Shown: piece by piece, positions 44,535 through 52,813 of the stretch
Layout of the letters: every line of letters starts with the position of its first letter
Position numbering within the stretch: position 1 is the stretch's first letter
Source of the DNA: CAISIP01 sp038326025
GTDB taxonomy: Bacteria > Pseudomonadota > Gammaproteobacteria > Burkholderiales > Burkholderiaceae_C
Direction of reading: 5' to 3'
DNA length: 64,000 nucleotides
NCBI GenBank assembly: GCA_038326025.1
Contig: JBBQJP010000006.1
Span: 51,302 to 115,301, forward strand
The notes under the pieces: model-generated
Database searches by the model: none
Told to the model about the DNA's origin: nothing
What the model saw: the letters and a program-made list of their open reading frames with translations, nothing else
Translations under genes and position numbers: made by a program

Positions 44535-47417
44535 CTACAGCGTACGCGCCACTTCGCGGATCTCGAAGAACTCCAGCTGATCGCCTTCCTGGATATCGTT
44601 GTAGTTCTTGATGTTCAAACCGCACTCGAAGCTTTCCTTGACTTCGCGCACGTCGTCCTTGAAACGCTTGAGCGAATCGAGTTCGCCGGTGTAAATAACC
44701 GTGTTGTCGCGCAGCAAGCGCAGACGCGCAGCGCGGCGAACCACACCTGCGGTGACCATACAGCCTGCGATCGAACCGATCTTGCTGACCTTGAACACCT
44801 GGCGGATCTCGGCAGTACCGATGACCTCTTCCTTCTTGTCCGGCGTGAGCATGCCCGACATCGCAGCCTTCAGATCATCGACGGCGTCGTAGATGATGTT
44901 GTAGTAGCGGATGTCGACACCGTTGTGCTCGGCCAACTTGCGCGCACCAGCATCGGCCCGGGTGTTGAAACCGATGATGACCGCCTTGGAGGCAATTGCC
45001 AGATTGATGTCGGACTCAGTCACGCCACCCACAGCCGCATAAACCAGTTGCACCTTGATCTCGTCGGTCGAGAGCTTGAGCAGACTTTGTCCCAGCGCCT
45101 CCTGCGAACCCTGCACGTCGGCCTTGATGATGATGGGCACGGTCTTGACCTCGCCTGCCGACAAGTCCGAGAACATGTTCTCGAGCTTGGCTGCCTGCTG
45201 CTTGGCCAGCTTGGTGTTGCGGAAACGACCAGCGCGGTAGGTGGCGATCTCGCGCGCCCGGCGCTCGTCCGGCAGCACCATGAATTCGTCGCCCGCTTGC
45301 GGCACTTCGGTCAAACCCTGGATCTCGACCGGAATCGACGGACCCGCGGTCTTCACCGGCTTGCCGTTTTCATCGAGCATCGCCCGGACCTTGCCGTAGG
45401 TCGAGCCGGCGAGCACGATATTGCCTGTTTCCAGCGTACCGGATTGCACCAGCACCGTGGCCACAGGGCCGCGACCCTTGTCCAGCCGTGCCTCGATGAC
45501 CAGGCCCTTGGCCATGGCTTGCACCGGCGCCTTGAGTTCGAGAATTTCGGCCTGCAGCAACACCTGCTCCAGCAAGGCGTCAATGCCTTCGCCGGTCTTG
45601 GCCGACACGTGCACGAACGGCGAATTACCGCCCAGATCTTCCGGGATCACCTCTTCGGAGACCAGTTCGTTCTTGACGCGCTCCGGGTTGGCACCTGGCT
45701 TGTCGATCTTGTTGATCGCCACCACGAGCGGCACATTGGCTGCCTTGGCATGTTTGATGGCTTCGCGCGTCTGCGGCATCACGCCGTCATCGGCGGCGAC
45801 CACCAGAATCACGATGTCAGTGGCCTTGGCACCACGTGCACGCATGGCGGTGAACGCCTCGTGACCAGGGGTATCGAGGAACGACACCACACCACGCGGG
45901 GTCTCCACATGGTAGGCCCCGATATGCTGGGTGATACCACCGGCTTCACCTGCAGCCACCTTGGCGGTACGGATGTAATCGAGCAAGGAGGTCTTGCCGT
46001 GGTCGACGTGACCCATGACCGTGACCACCGGAGCGCGCGGCAATGCCTCACCCTCGGTCTCTCCGGTATCCAGATCGGTGAATGCCTCCGGATCGTCCAG
46101 TGCCGCGACGATGGCCGTGTGGCCCATCTCTTCGACGACGATCATGGCGGTGTCCTGGTCGAGTGGCTGATTGATGGTGACCATCTGGCCCAGCTTCATC
46201 AGGTGTTTGATCACCTCGGATGCCTTGATCGCCATCTTGTGTGCCAGCTCCGACACCGTGATGGTCTCGGGCACATGCACTTCCAACACACGAATTTCGA
46301 CCGGCGCCGACGACGTGCGGTCGTCATGGCCGCCACGGTCATGGCTGCCGCGTCGCCCACGCGGACCACCGCGCCAGTTGCCGCCACGACCCGCACCGGT
46401 GTCACCCCGGGTCGGAAGCGCCTTTTTCTTGGACGGATCACCGGCCCAGCTGCTCGACAACTTGGCCGACTTGACTTCCTTGCCTGCACCGGCTGCGCCT
46501 GCCGCCTGGCCTGGCGCCGTACCGGCGGGCTTGGCTCGCGCCACAGCGCTGCCCACCGCAGGCTTGTGCAAGGTACCCTTGGCCGCAACCTTGAGCTCCT
46601 CCGGCTTCTTGGCGATCTGCACCGACTTGGGCGTCGCCATCATGACGCGGATGGCCGCGGCTTCGGCTTCCGCCTTGCGCCGGCGGTCGCCCAGATCGGC
46701 TGCTTTCGCGGCATCGGCCGCGCGCTCGACATCAGCGTCGGCACGTGCCTTGGACTGTGCCGCCACCTTTTGGGTGGCCTCGGAGCGGGCTTTCTCGTCC
46801 GCCTTCGCGCTGGCTTCCTCAGCTGCGCGGTCATCGGCCGCACCTTCGGTTACCGGCTCCTTGGTCTTGCTGTTGTTGGCTGCGGCGGCGGAGGCGGCTG
46901 CACTTGCGGCTGCGGCCTCGGACGCAGCACGCGCCTGGGTTTCCTGCTCCTCACGCTGTCGGCGCTTTTGCGCCAGGTCTTCTTCCTGACGGCGGATCAG
47001 TTCGGCCTGCCGGCGCGCTTCTTCCTCGCGCCGGGCCCATTCGACATGATCCACGGCCGGTTCGGCCGGCACATGCACGGGCTCCACGGCCGGTGCCTCG
47101 GGCACACTGTCCGCGCCCTCGTCGCGCCGGATGAAAGTGCGCTTCTTGCGCACTTCGACCTGGATCGTGCGCGCTTTGCCCGACGCGTCTGCCTGCTTGA
47201 TTTCGGTGGTCGACTTCTTGACCAGCGTAATCTTCTTGCGCTCCGCCGAAGTACCGTGCGCGGTATGCAGGTAGTTGAGCAAGCTGTGCTTGTCGGAATC
47301 CGTCAGCGCATCACTCGCGGCAGCCTTCGGCACACCCGCAGCCTTGAGCTGCTCGAGCAGAGTTGTGGTGGATTTCTTGAGTTCGTTGGCAAACTCGGCG
47401 ACTGTCGTACTGGACAT
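44535..47417 (-). CDS. infB: translation initiation factor IF-2
   Basis: This 960-residue GTPase places initiator tRNA on the ribosome. It has an N-terminal IF2_N helical domain, a long low-complexity charged and Ala-rich linker (about residues 80-380), a second N-terminal domain, then the GTPase with G1 GHVDHGKTSLLD (about 465-476), G3 DTPGHEAFTAMR and NKIDKPGAN, and C-terminal domains binding fMet-tRNA. It is 81 bases after nusA. The repetitive linker produces a long spurious frame on the other strand. Confidence 0.98.
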   Translation of the reverse strand: MSSTTVAEFANELKKSTTTLLEQLKAAGVPKAAASDALTDSDKHSLLNYLHTAHGTSAERKKITLVKKSTTEIKQADASGKARTIQVEVRKKRTFIRRDEGADSVPEAPAVEPVHVPAEPAVDHVEWARREEEARRQAELIRRQEEDLAQKRRQREEQETQARAASEAAAASAAASAAAANNSKTKEPVTEGAADDRAAEEASAKADEKARSEATQKVAAQSKARADADVERAADAAKAADLGDRRRKAEAEAAAIRVMMATPKSVQIAKKPEELKVAAKGTLHKPAVGSAVARAKPAGTAPGQAAGAAGAGKEVKSAKLSSSWAGDPSKKKALPTRGDTGAGRGGNWRGGPRGRRGSHDRGGHDDRTSSAPVEIRVLEVHVPETITVSELAHKMAIKASEVIKHLMKLGQMVTINQPLDQDTAMIVVEEMGHTAIVAALDDPEAFTDLDTGETEGEALPRAPVVTVMGHVDHGKTSLLDYIRTAKVAAGEAGGITQHIGAYHVETPRGVVSFLDTPGHEAFTAMRARGAKATDIVILVVAADDGVMPQTREAIKHAKAANVPLVVAINKIDKPGANPERVKNELVSEEVIPEDLGGNSPFVHVSAKTGEGIDALLEQVLLQAEILELKAPVQAMAKGLVIEARLDKGRGPVATVLVQSGTLETGNIVLAGSTYGKVRAMLDENGKPVKTAGPSIPVEIQGLTEVPQAGDEFMVLPDERRAREIATYRAGRFRNTKLAKQQAAKLENMFSDLSAGEVKTVPIIIKADVQGSQEALGQSLLKLSTDEIKVQLVYAAVGGVTESDINLAIASKAVIIGFNTRADAGARKLAEHNGVDIRYYNIIYDAVDDLKAAMSGMLTPDKKEEVIGTAEIRQVFKVSKIGSIAGCMVTAGVVRRAARLRLLRDNTVIYTGELDSLKRFKDDVREVKESFECGLNIKNYNDIQEGDQLEFFEIREVARTL

Positions 47418-47498
47418 ATTTTGTGCTACCTCTAGTTCGGCATAACAAGCCTTGTGGGCAATTGCTAGCCATCACTCAAACTGCTTTGACATGACCGA

Positions 47499-48995
47499 TC
47501 ACTCTTGCGAGGCGGCTTCATCGGTAAACCAATGTTCTCGCGCCTTCATGATCATGGTCTTGGCTTCGTCCTCGGACTGACCGGTGATTTCTGTCAACTC
47601 GTCCACGGCCAAGTCGGCCAAGTCATCGAGGGTGTGGACACCTTTGTCCGCCAGCTTGCCGATCAGCTCGGCATCCAGCCCCTCGAGTTCTCGAAGATCC
47701 TGCGACACAGCGTCGACATTCTCCTCATGGGCGATTTCCATCGTCAGCAGGGCATCCTTGGCACGGTTGCGCAGTTCATGCACCGTATCCTCATCGAAAC
47801 TCTCGATTTCAAGCATCTCCTGCAGTGGCACATAGGCCACTTCCTCCAGGCTGGTGAAGCCCTCGGCAATCAGGATGTCGGCGATTTCCTCGTCCACATC
47901 CAGTTTTTCCATGAACAGCTGGCGACCGGTGCTGACTTCGTCCGCGACCTTCTGCGCCGACTCGTTGGCGTCCATGATGTTGATCTTCCAGCCCGTCAGC
48001 TCGGACGCCAGACGCACGTTCTGGCCACCGCGGCCAATGGCGATGGCAAGGTTTTCCTCGTCGACCACCACGTCCATGGCATGGCGCTCCTCGTCCACGA
48101 CGATGGAGGACACGTTGGCCGGAGCCAGGGCGCCGATCACGAACTGGGCCGGATCCTCGCTCCACAACACGATGTCCACGCGCTCACCGGCCAACTCGTT
48201 GGTCACGCCGTTGACGCGGGTGCCGCGCACGCCGACACAGGTGCCGATGGGATCGACCCGTTTGTCATGCGACAACACGGCGATCTTGGCGCGTGAACCG
48301 GGGTCGCGGGCGCAGGATTTGATCTCCAGCAGGCCTTGCTCGATTTCCGGCACCTCGGTGCGGAACAGTTCCATCATGAACTCGGGTGCGGAGCGCGACA
48401 GGATGATCGGCGCGCCGCGCAGCGTCAGGTCGACCTCCATGATCATGGCCCGGACCCGGTCGCCCGAGCGCAGGTTTTCTTTCGGAATCATTTCGCTGCG
48501 ACGCAAACGCCCTTCGACGCGGCCGCTCTCGACAATGATGTCGCCCTTGTCCATGCGCTTGACGGTGCCGACAAAAATCTTGTCACCACGCGACATGAAG
48601 TCGTTGAGCAGCATCTCGCGCTCAGCGTCACGGATCTTCTGCAGGATGACCTGTTTGGCCGCCATTGCACCGATGCGCCCGATGGGCACCGACTCAACCG
48701 GCTCTTCGATGTACTCGTCGACCTCGATGTCGGGAATCTGTTCCTGTGCTTCAAACAGCAGGATCTCCTGATCCGGCAACTGCAGGCCGGCTTCGCTGGG
48801 CACCACATGCCAGCGACGGAAGGTTTCGTAACTGCCGGTGTCGCGATCGACGGCGACACGGATGTCGACTTCGCCGGTGAACAACTTCTTGGTCGCCTGT
48901 GCCAGCGCAGCTTCGACCGCCGCGTACACGACATCGCGCTCGACGCTCTTCTCGCGCGAGATGGCTTCCACCAACATCAACATTTCCCGATTCAT
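47499..48995 (-). CDS. nusA: transcription termination/antitermination factor NusA
   Basis: This 498-residue RNA-polymerase-binding protein has an N-terminal polymerase-binding domain (1-125), an S1 domain (about 135-200), two KH domains (about 230-345), and two C-terminal helix-hairpin-helix repeats (about 360-495) that bind RNA polymerase alpha or N-type partners. The start at 48993-48995 matches MNREMLMLVEAIS. It is 78 bases after rimP. NusA is known to regulate its own operon in other bacteria, relevant to the attenuator-like hairpin at 49766-49797. Confidence 0.98.
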   Translation of the reverse strand: MNREMLMLVEAISREKSVERDVVYAAVEAALAQATKKLFTGEVDIRVAVDRDTGSYETFRRWHVVPSEAGLQLPDQEILLFEAQEQIPDIEVDEYIEEPVESVPIGRIGAMAAKQVILQKIRDAEREMLLNDFMSRGDKIFVGTVKRMDKGDIIVESGRVEGRLRRSEMIPKENLRSGDRVRAMIMEVDLTLRGAPIILSRSAPEFMMELFRTEVPEIEQGLLEIKSCARDPGSRAKIAVLSHDKRVDPIGTCVGVRGTRVNGVTNELAGERVDIVLWSEDPAQFVIGALAPANVSSIVVDEERHAMDVVVDEENLAIAIGRGGQNVRLASELTGWKINIMDANESAQKVADEVSTGRQLFMEKLDVDEEIADILIAEGFTSLEEVAYVPLQEMLEIESFDEDTVHELRNRAKDALLTMEIAHEENVDAVSQDLRELEGLDAELIGKLADKGVHTLDDLADLAVDELTEITGQSEDEAKTMIMKAREHWFTDEAASQE

Positions 48996-49073
48996 GTCAC
49001 TGCACTCCCGTTTCTGTCCATTCCGGCACCCACCATGCGGCGATCGCCCCACAAGCTTGCGGCACCCAACGAT

Positions 49074-49679
49074 TCATACCCCGTCGGTCGCGGCGCCCGT
49101 GCCACGACCCTTGAAATTCACCACTGGCGCGAGTCGCGCCTCGCGCACTTCGTCGAGCGCGAAACCCATCACATGCACCGGCGCCGGAGCCCGGTTCTTT
49201 CCGATACGCTGCCCCGGCTTCGCCTTGAGCGGCTCGCTCCAGACCAGTTGCCACTGCGCAGCAGGCCCCTCGGCCTCGGCACCACGCTCGAGCGTGCCGC
49301 GAAACTTCTTGCGATTGGCATTGACCTGCCCCATCGCCGCCGCTCCGACTGCCAGCTTGAGCGTCACATCGACCTCGCACCCCAGAAAACGCTCAAAATC
49401 CCGCGCATCACGCAACAAGCGGTCGATGCCCGGCGAGGAAACCTCGAGCCGGCTGTACTCCACAGAATCAACCTCCAGCGCAAATTGCAGCTGGCGCGTC
49501 ACCGTTTCGCAATCTTCGACCGTTATCGGTCGGTGCTCAGCCACCGGGGCATCCGTTGCCGGCGCCACCCAGGGCCAGTCAATCGTGACGCGCAACAGAC
49601 CACCGGCAAGGCGCTCGATTTCAATCAGCTCGTAACCCAGACCGGTCACAATCTGCTCAACTATCTGCTGCAACGCCAT
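49074..49679 (-). CDS. rimP: ribosome maturation factor RimP
   Basis: This 201-residue protein aids 30S subunit assembly. It begins MALQQIVEQIVTGLGYELIEIE and has TRQLQFALEVDSVEYSRLEVSSPGIDRLL, with a C-terminal SH3-like domain containing GVDVTLKL-type strands. The ATG at 49677-49679 is chosen; the longer frame lies in the leader. It heads rimP-nusA-infB-rbfA-truB-typA. Its leader holds a terminator-like hairpin and a tandem 13-base repeat. Confidence 0.95.
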   Translation of the reverse strand: MALQQIVEQIVTGLGYELIEIERLAGGLLRVTIDWPWVAPATDAPVAEHRPITVEDCETVTRQLQFALEVDSVEYSRLEVSSPGIDRLLRDARDFERFLGCEVDVTLKLAVGAAAMGQVNANRKKFRGTLERGAEAEGPAAQWQLVWSEPLKAKPGQRIGKNRAPAPVHVMGFALDEVREARLAPVVNFKGRGTGAATDGV

Positions 49680-49729
49680 TCGATCTCGTTCCTTTGCCGG
49701 TATTCCGTCCGCGTTCCCCGCCATTCCTG

Positions 49730-49755
49730 CAACGACGCAAAACAACGACGCAAAA
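49730..49755. repeat. tandem 13-base repeat in rimP leader
   Basis: CAACGACGCAAAA occurs twice back to back (49730-49742 and 49743-49755), between the terminator-like hairpin and the rimP start. On the transcript it reads TTTTGCGTCGTTG twice. It may be a replication slip or an RNA or antitermination site. Confidence 0.55.
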
Positions 49756-49765
49756 CTGCCCGACC

Positions 49766-49797
49766 AAAAAAAACGGGCGGTGAAAACCCGCCCGTTT
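49766..49797 (-). terminator. intrinsic terminator or attenuator ahead of rimP
   Basis: On the minus strand AAACGGGCGG and CCGCCCGTTT (49771-49780 and 49788-49797) form a 10-bp GC-rich stem, followed by a run of eight T. It is a very strong Rho-independent terminator. It ends transcripts coming from yejF, or attenuates the rimP-nusA operon if the promoter at 49813-49818 is used. Confidence 0.85.
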
Positions 49798-49812
49798 GGT
49801 CGTGAAGCCGGG

Positions 49813-49818
49813 ATTCTA
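49813..49818 (-). promoter_or_regulatory. possible -10 element of rimP operon
   Basis: TAGAAT on the minus strand matches the -10 consensus well; the best -35 (CTGGAT, 18 bases upstream) is weak. Transcription would start near 49805, only a few bases before the terminator-like hairpin, as expected for an attenuated leader. Confidence 0.35.
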
Positions 49819-49919
49819 ACGCATAAAGTACGGCAAATCCAGCCCTCTGTACCCCCTGATGGGTGGTAATAGCGTCTATTTGCGTGGCCTTCCAGGCTCT
49901 TCGCTCTCAATATGATTCG

Positions 49920-50002
49920 GCCCGGCGCTGCGCTCATTGGAGCACCTGCGCCCTTGCGGACTTCGCTGCGCGCTTGCTTGGGGCGGCCCCGCGCTGCGCT
50001 CA
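49920..50002 (-). repeat. degenerate junction element after yejF
   Basis: Starting with the yejF stop, TGAGCGCAGCGCGGGGCCGC is followed by CCCAAG, and a second head ATGAGCGCAGCGCCGGGCC starts at 49937. Both resemble the first 25 bases of the repeats at 16091-16156 and 51622-51740, but the later part differs and the spacing does not maintain a stop-start relay. Confidence 0.45.
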
Positions 50003-51667
50003 GGCCACCGCTGCGACCAACGTGCGGGTGTAAGGGTGGCGCGGCGCGTCAAGAACCTGCGCCAACGTGCCCGACTCGACGATCTCACCGTCCTTCATGA
50101 CCAGCACGTCATGGGCCATGGCCCGAATGACGTCGACATCATGGGTGATGAGCAGGTAAGTGAGGCCTCGTTCGCGCTGCAGCTGCTGCAACAGTTTCAG
50201 CACCTGCTGCTGGATTGTGACGTCGAGCGCGCTGGTCGGCTCGTCGAGCACGAGCAGGCGTGGCTCGACGATCAGTGCACGGGCGATCGCCAGGCGCTGG
50301 CGCTGGCCACCGGAAAATTCATGCGGGTAGCGTCCCAGCAAATTGGGGAACTGCTGTTCGTCCAGGCCCACCTCCTGCAAGGCCAGCAACACGCGTTGCT
50401 GGCGCTGGGCCTTGTCCAGCGCGTGCTGATGCACCAGCAGGCCTTCACCCACGATCTCTTCGACGGTCATGCGCGGCGACAAGGACGAAAACGGATCCTG
50501 AAACACCACCTGGATGGTACGGCGCAACGCCTTGTCGGCCCGTTTGCCGCCGCCCCAGTCCTGGCCGTCCAGCTGCATGCGACCGGTAAAGGCCTGCAGG
50601 CCCAGGGCTGCCAGCGCCAAGGTCGACTTGCCCGAGCCCGATTCGCCGATCACGCCCAGCGTACGGCCGGACAACAAGGAGAATTCGGCCCCTTTGACCG
50701 CGACAAAGGAGCCCTTGCGAAACCAGCCTCGAATGCCCGGAATCGGTATCGGATAGGTCACCTGCAGATCCGCTGCTTCCAGCAAACCTGCGGATGGGGC
50801 CACTGTCACTCCGGCGTCTACCTCGACCACGTCACGCCGGGGCCGGCTTTCCAGCAATTTGCGCGTATAGGCGTGTGCAGGCGCGGCAAAAACCGACTGC
50901 ACCGTCCCCTGCTCGACCAGATGGCCGTTTTCCATGACGGCCACACGGTCGGCGAACTTGCGCACCAGATTCAGGTCGTGCGTGATCAGTAGCACAGCCA
51001 TACCGTATTCACGCTGCAGCGCCGACAGCAGATCAAGGATCTGGCTGCGAATCGTCACATCCAGCGCCGTGGTGGGCTCATCGGCCAGCAGCAGGCGTGG
51101 TTTGCAGGCCAGCGCCATGGCGATCATGGCACGTTGGCGCTGCCCACCCGAGAGCTGATGCGGAAACGCCTGGGCCCGCCGCTGCGGCTCGGGAATACCG
51201 GTACTGGCGAGCAGATCGATCACCGCCTTGGCGCAGGCCGCCTTGTCCAGACCCTGCTTGAGCTGCAGTACCTCGGCGATCTGGTTTCCGATCGGGAACA
51301 GCGGATTGAGCGCCGTCATCGGCTCCTGAAAAATCATCGCGATATCGCGCCCGCGGATGGCACGCAAGTCTGACTCGGGCAAGGCCAGCAAGTCGGACGG
51401 GCCATTCGGACCGTCAAATAGCGCCGACCCGCGGCAACGGGCGTCGGCCGCCAGACCCAGAAGACTGAGCGCCGTGACGGTCTTGCCAGAGCCCGACTCA
51501 CCGACCAGGGCGAGTTTCTCGCCGGGTGCAATCGAAAAATCGATGCCTTTGACCACATCGCCGGCACCAAAATCCACGCGCAGACCCTTGACCTCAAGCA
51601 AGTTGGTGGGACTACCCTCCGTGCTGCGCACTACGGTATTCGCCCTGGGAGCGGCCCGGCGGCTCAT
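50000..51667 (-). CDS. yejF: peptide ABC transporter ATP-binding protein YejF, two fused ATPases
   Basis: This 555-residue protein has two ABC ATPase domains: Walker A GESGSGKTVTALSL (about residue 55) and GESGSGKSTLALAA (about 342), each with LSGGQRQRAMI/FSGGQRQRLAI and LLADEPTTALD/LVLDEPTSALD. It powers the YejABEF importer of peptides (microcin C-like or di/oligopeptides). The first 22 residues (MSRRAAPRANTVVRST...) are coded by the junction repeat and do not look like the family; a TTG at 51599-51601 could be the original start. It is joined to yejE by the ATGA relay. Confidence 0.94.
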   Translation of the reverse strand: MSRRAAPRANTVVRSTEGSPTNLLEVKGLRVDFGAGDVVKGIDFSIAPGEKLALVGESGSGKTVTALSLLGLAADARCRGSALFDGPNGPSDLLALPESDLRAIRGRDIAMIFQEPMTALNPLFPIGNQIAEVLQLKQGLDKAACAKAVIDLLASTGIPEPQRRAQAFPHQLSGGQRQRAMIAMALACKPRLLLADEPTTALDVTIRSQILDLLSALQREYGMAVLLITHDLNLVRKFADRVAVMENGHLVEQGTVQSVFAAPAHAYTRKLLESRPRRDVVEVDAGVTVAPSAGLLEAADLQVTYPIPIPGIRGWFRKGSFVAVKGAEFSLLSGRTLGVIGESGSGKSTLALAALGLQAFTGRMQLDGQDWGGGKRADKALRRTIQVVFQDPFSSLSPRMTVEEIVGEGLLVHQHALDKAQRQQRVLLALQEVGLDEQQFPNLLGRYPHEFSGGQRQRLAIARALIVEPRLLVLDEPTSALDVTIQQQVLKLLQQLQRERGLTYLLITHDVDVIRAMAHDVLVMKDGEIVESGTLAQVLDAPRHPYTRTLVAAVA

Positions 51668-51740
51668 GGATGCCCCTTCATGCTGCGCACTACGGTATTC
51701 GCCTTGGGAGCGGCCCGGCGGCTCATGGATGCCCCTTCAT
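51622..51740 (-). repeat. tandem 59-base junction repeat with ATGA relay (yejE/yejF)
   Basis: Units 51622-51680 and 51681-51739 are 59 bases each and differ at one base (CCCTGGG/CCTTGGG). On the minus strand the yejE stop overlaps an ATG opening a 5-codon frame (MKGHP), its stop overlaps an ATG opening a 20-codon frame (MSRRAAPK..., 51664-51726), and its stop overlaps the ATG at 51667 used by yejF. Start-to-start spacings of 14 and 59 bases are both 3n+2, so the relay stays intact. The copy at 16091-16156 is related. Confidence 0.75.
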
Positions 51741-52813
51741 GCGTTACTCCCGGCATCTGCGGGCGGCGCCGGCACGCGATCGACCTTGCGCGGGTCGAGC
51801 GCATCACGCAATGCGTCGCCCATGAAGGTCAACAGCAGCAAGGTCATCACCAACACCGTGAATGTCGACAGCGAAATCCACCACGCGTCGATGTTGTTCT
51901 TGCCCTGCGACAACAACTCTCCCAGCGAAGGAGTACCCGGTGGCACGCCAAGACCCAGAAAGTCGAGCGAGGTAAGCGCCAGGATCGCGCCGCTCATGCG
52001 AAAAGGCAGAAACGTGACCACCGGCGTCAGGCTGTTGGGCAGGATATGACGCACGATGATCTGCCAGTTGCCCACGCCCAGCGCACGCGCCGCCCGCACA
52101 TAGTCAAGCTGGCGGTTGCGCAGGAACTCGGCACGCACGTAATCGGACAAGCCCATCCAGCCGAACAGGCTTAGCAACATCAGCAGCAGCAACAGGCTGG
52201 GCGCAAATATCGCGCTGAAGATGATCAGCAGGTACAACTCGGGCATTGATCCCCATATTTCGATGAACCTCTGAAACGCCAGGTCGGTCTTGCCACCGAA
52301 GAAGCCTTGCAACGCACCGGCCAGCAGACCCAGCGAGACACCGGTCACTGTCAATGCCAGGGCAAACAACACGCTGACACGAAAACCGTAGATCAACTGC
52401 GCCAGCAGATCCCGGCCGCGGTCATCGGTGCCAAGCCAGTTTTCGCGCGTGGGCGGCGACGGATTGGGCAGCTTGGCAAAATAGTTCAGGGTTTTCGGAC
52501 CGTAGTGGTTGATAGGAAAAACCAGCCAGTTGCCGTCTTGCGACAGCCGGTCCCGGATGTAGGGATCCAGGTAGTCGGTGTTGGTCAGGAAATCACCGCC
52601 GAACGTGGTCTCCGGGTAGTCCTTGACAAGCGGGAAGTAGTTCTCACCCTCGTAATGCACGATCAGCGGCCGGTCGTTGGAGATCACCTCGGCAAACAAG
52701 CTGAGCACGACCATGGTGCAAAAAGCCAGCAGGCTCCAGTAACCCAGCCGGTTGCGACGAAAACGCAGCCAGGCACGGCGCGAGGGAGAGTTGCCGGGGG
52801 TACGGGCAGCCAT
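51737..52813 (-). CDS. yejE: peptide ABC transporter permease YejE
   Basis: This 358-residue inner-membrane permease has an N-terminal cytoplasmic segment and helix (about 15-42), a large periplasmic region (about 43-135) and the five-helix DppC-like membrane domain with EAA-type loop VRAARALGVGNWQIIVRHILPNSLTPV (read in pieces). It starts at 52811-52813, the G of yejB's TGATG overlap, so the two permeases are coupled. The longer frame lies inside yejB. Its stop begins the relay to yejF. Confidence 0.94.
   Translation of the reverse strand: MAARTPGNSPSRRAWLRFRRNRLGYWSLLAFCTMVVLSLFAEVISNDRPLIVHYEGENYFPLVKDYPETTFGGDFLTNTDYLDPYIRDRLSQDGNWLVFPINHYGPKTLNYFAKLPNPSPPTRENWLGTDDRGRDLLAQLIYGFRVSVLFALALTVTGVSLGLLAGALQGFFGGKTDLAFQRFIEIWGSMPELYLLIIFSAIFAPSLLLLLMLLSLFGWMGLSDYVRAEFLRNRQLDYVRAARALGVGNWQIIVRHILPNSLTPVVTFLPFRMSGAILALTSLDFLGLGVPPGTPSLGELLSQGKNNIDAWWISLSTFTVLVMTLLLLTFMGDALRDALDPRKVDRVPAPPADAGSNA

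Noticed and set aside
44925..47435. Plus-strand frame of 836 codons
   Set aside because: Antisense to infB; low-complexity His/Arg/Gly-rich sequence produced by the IF-2 linker.
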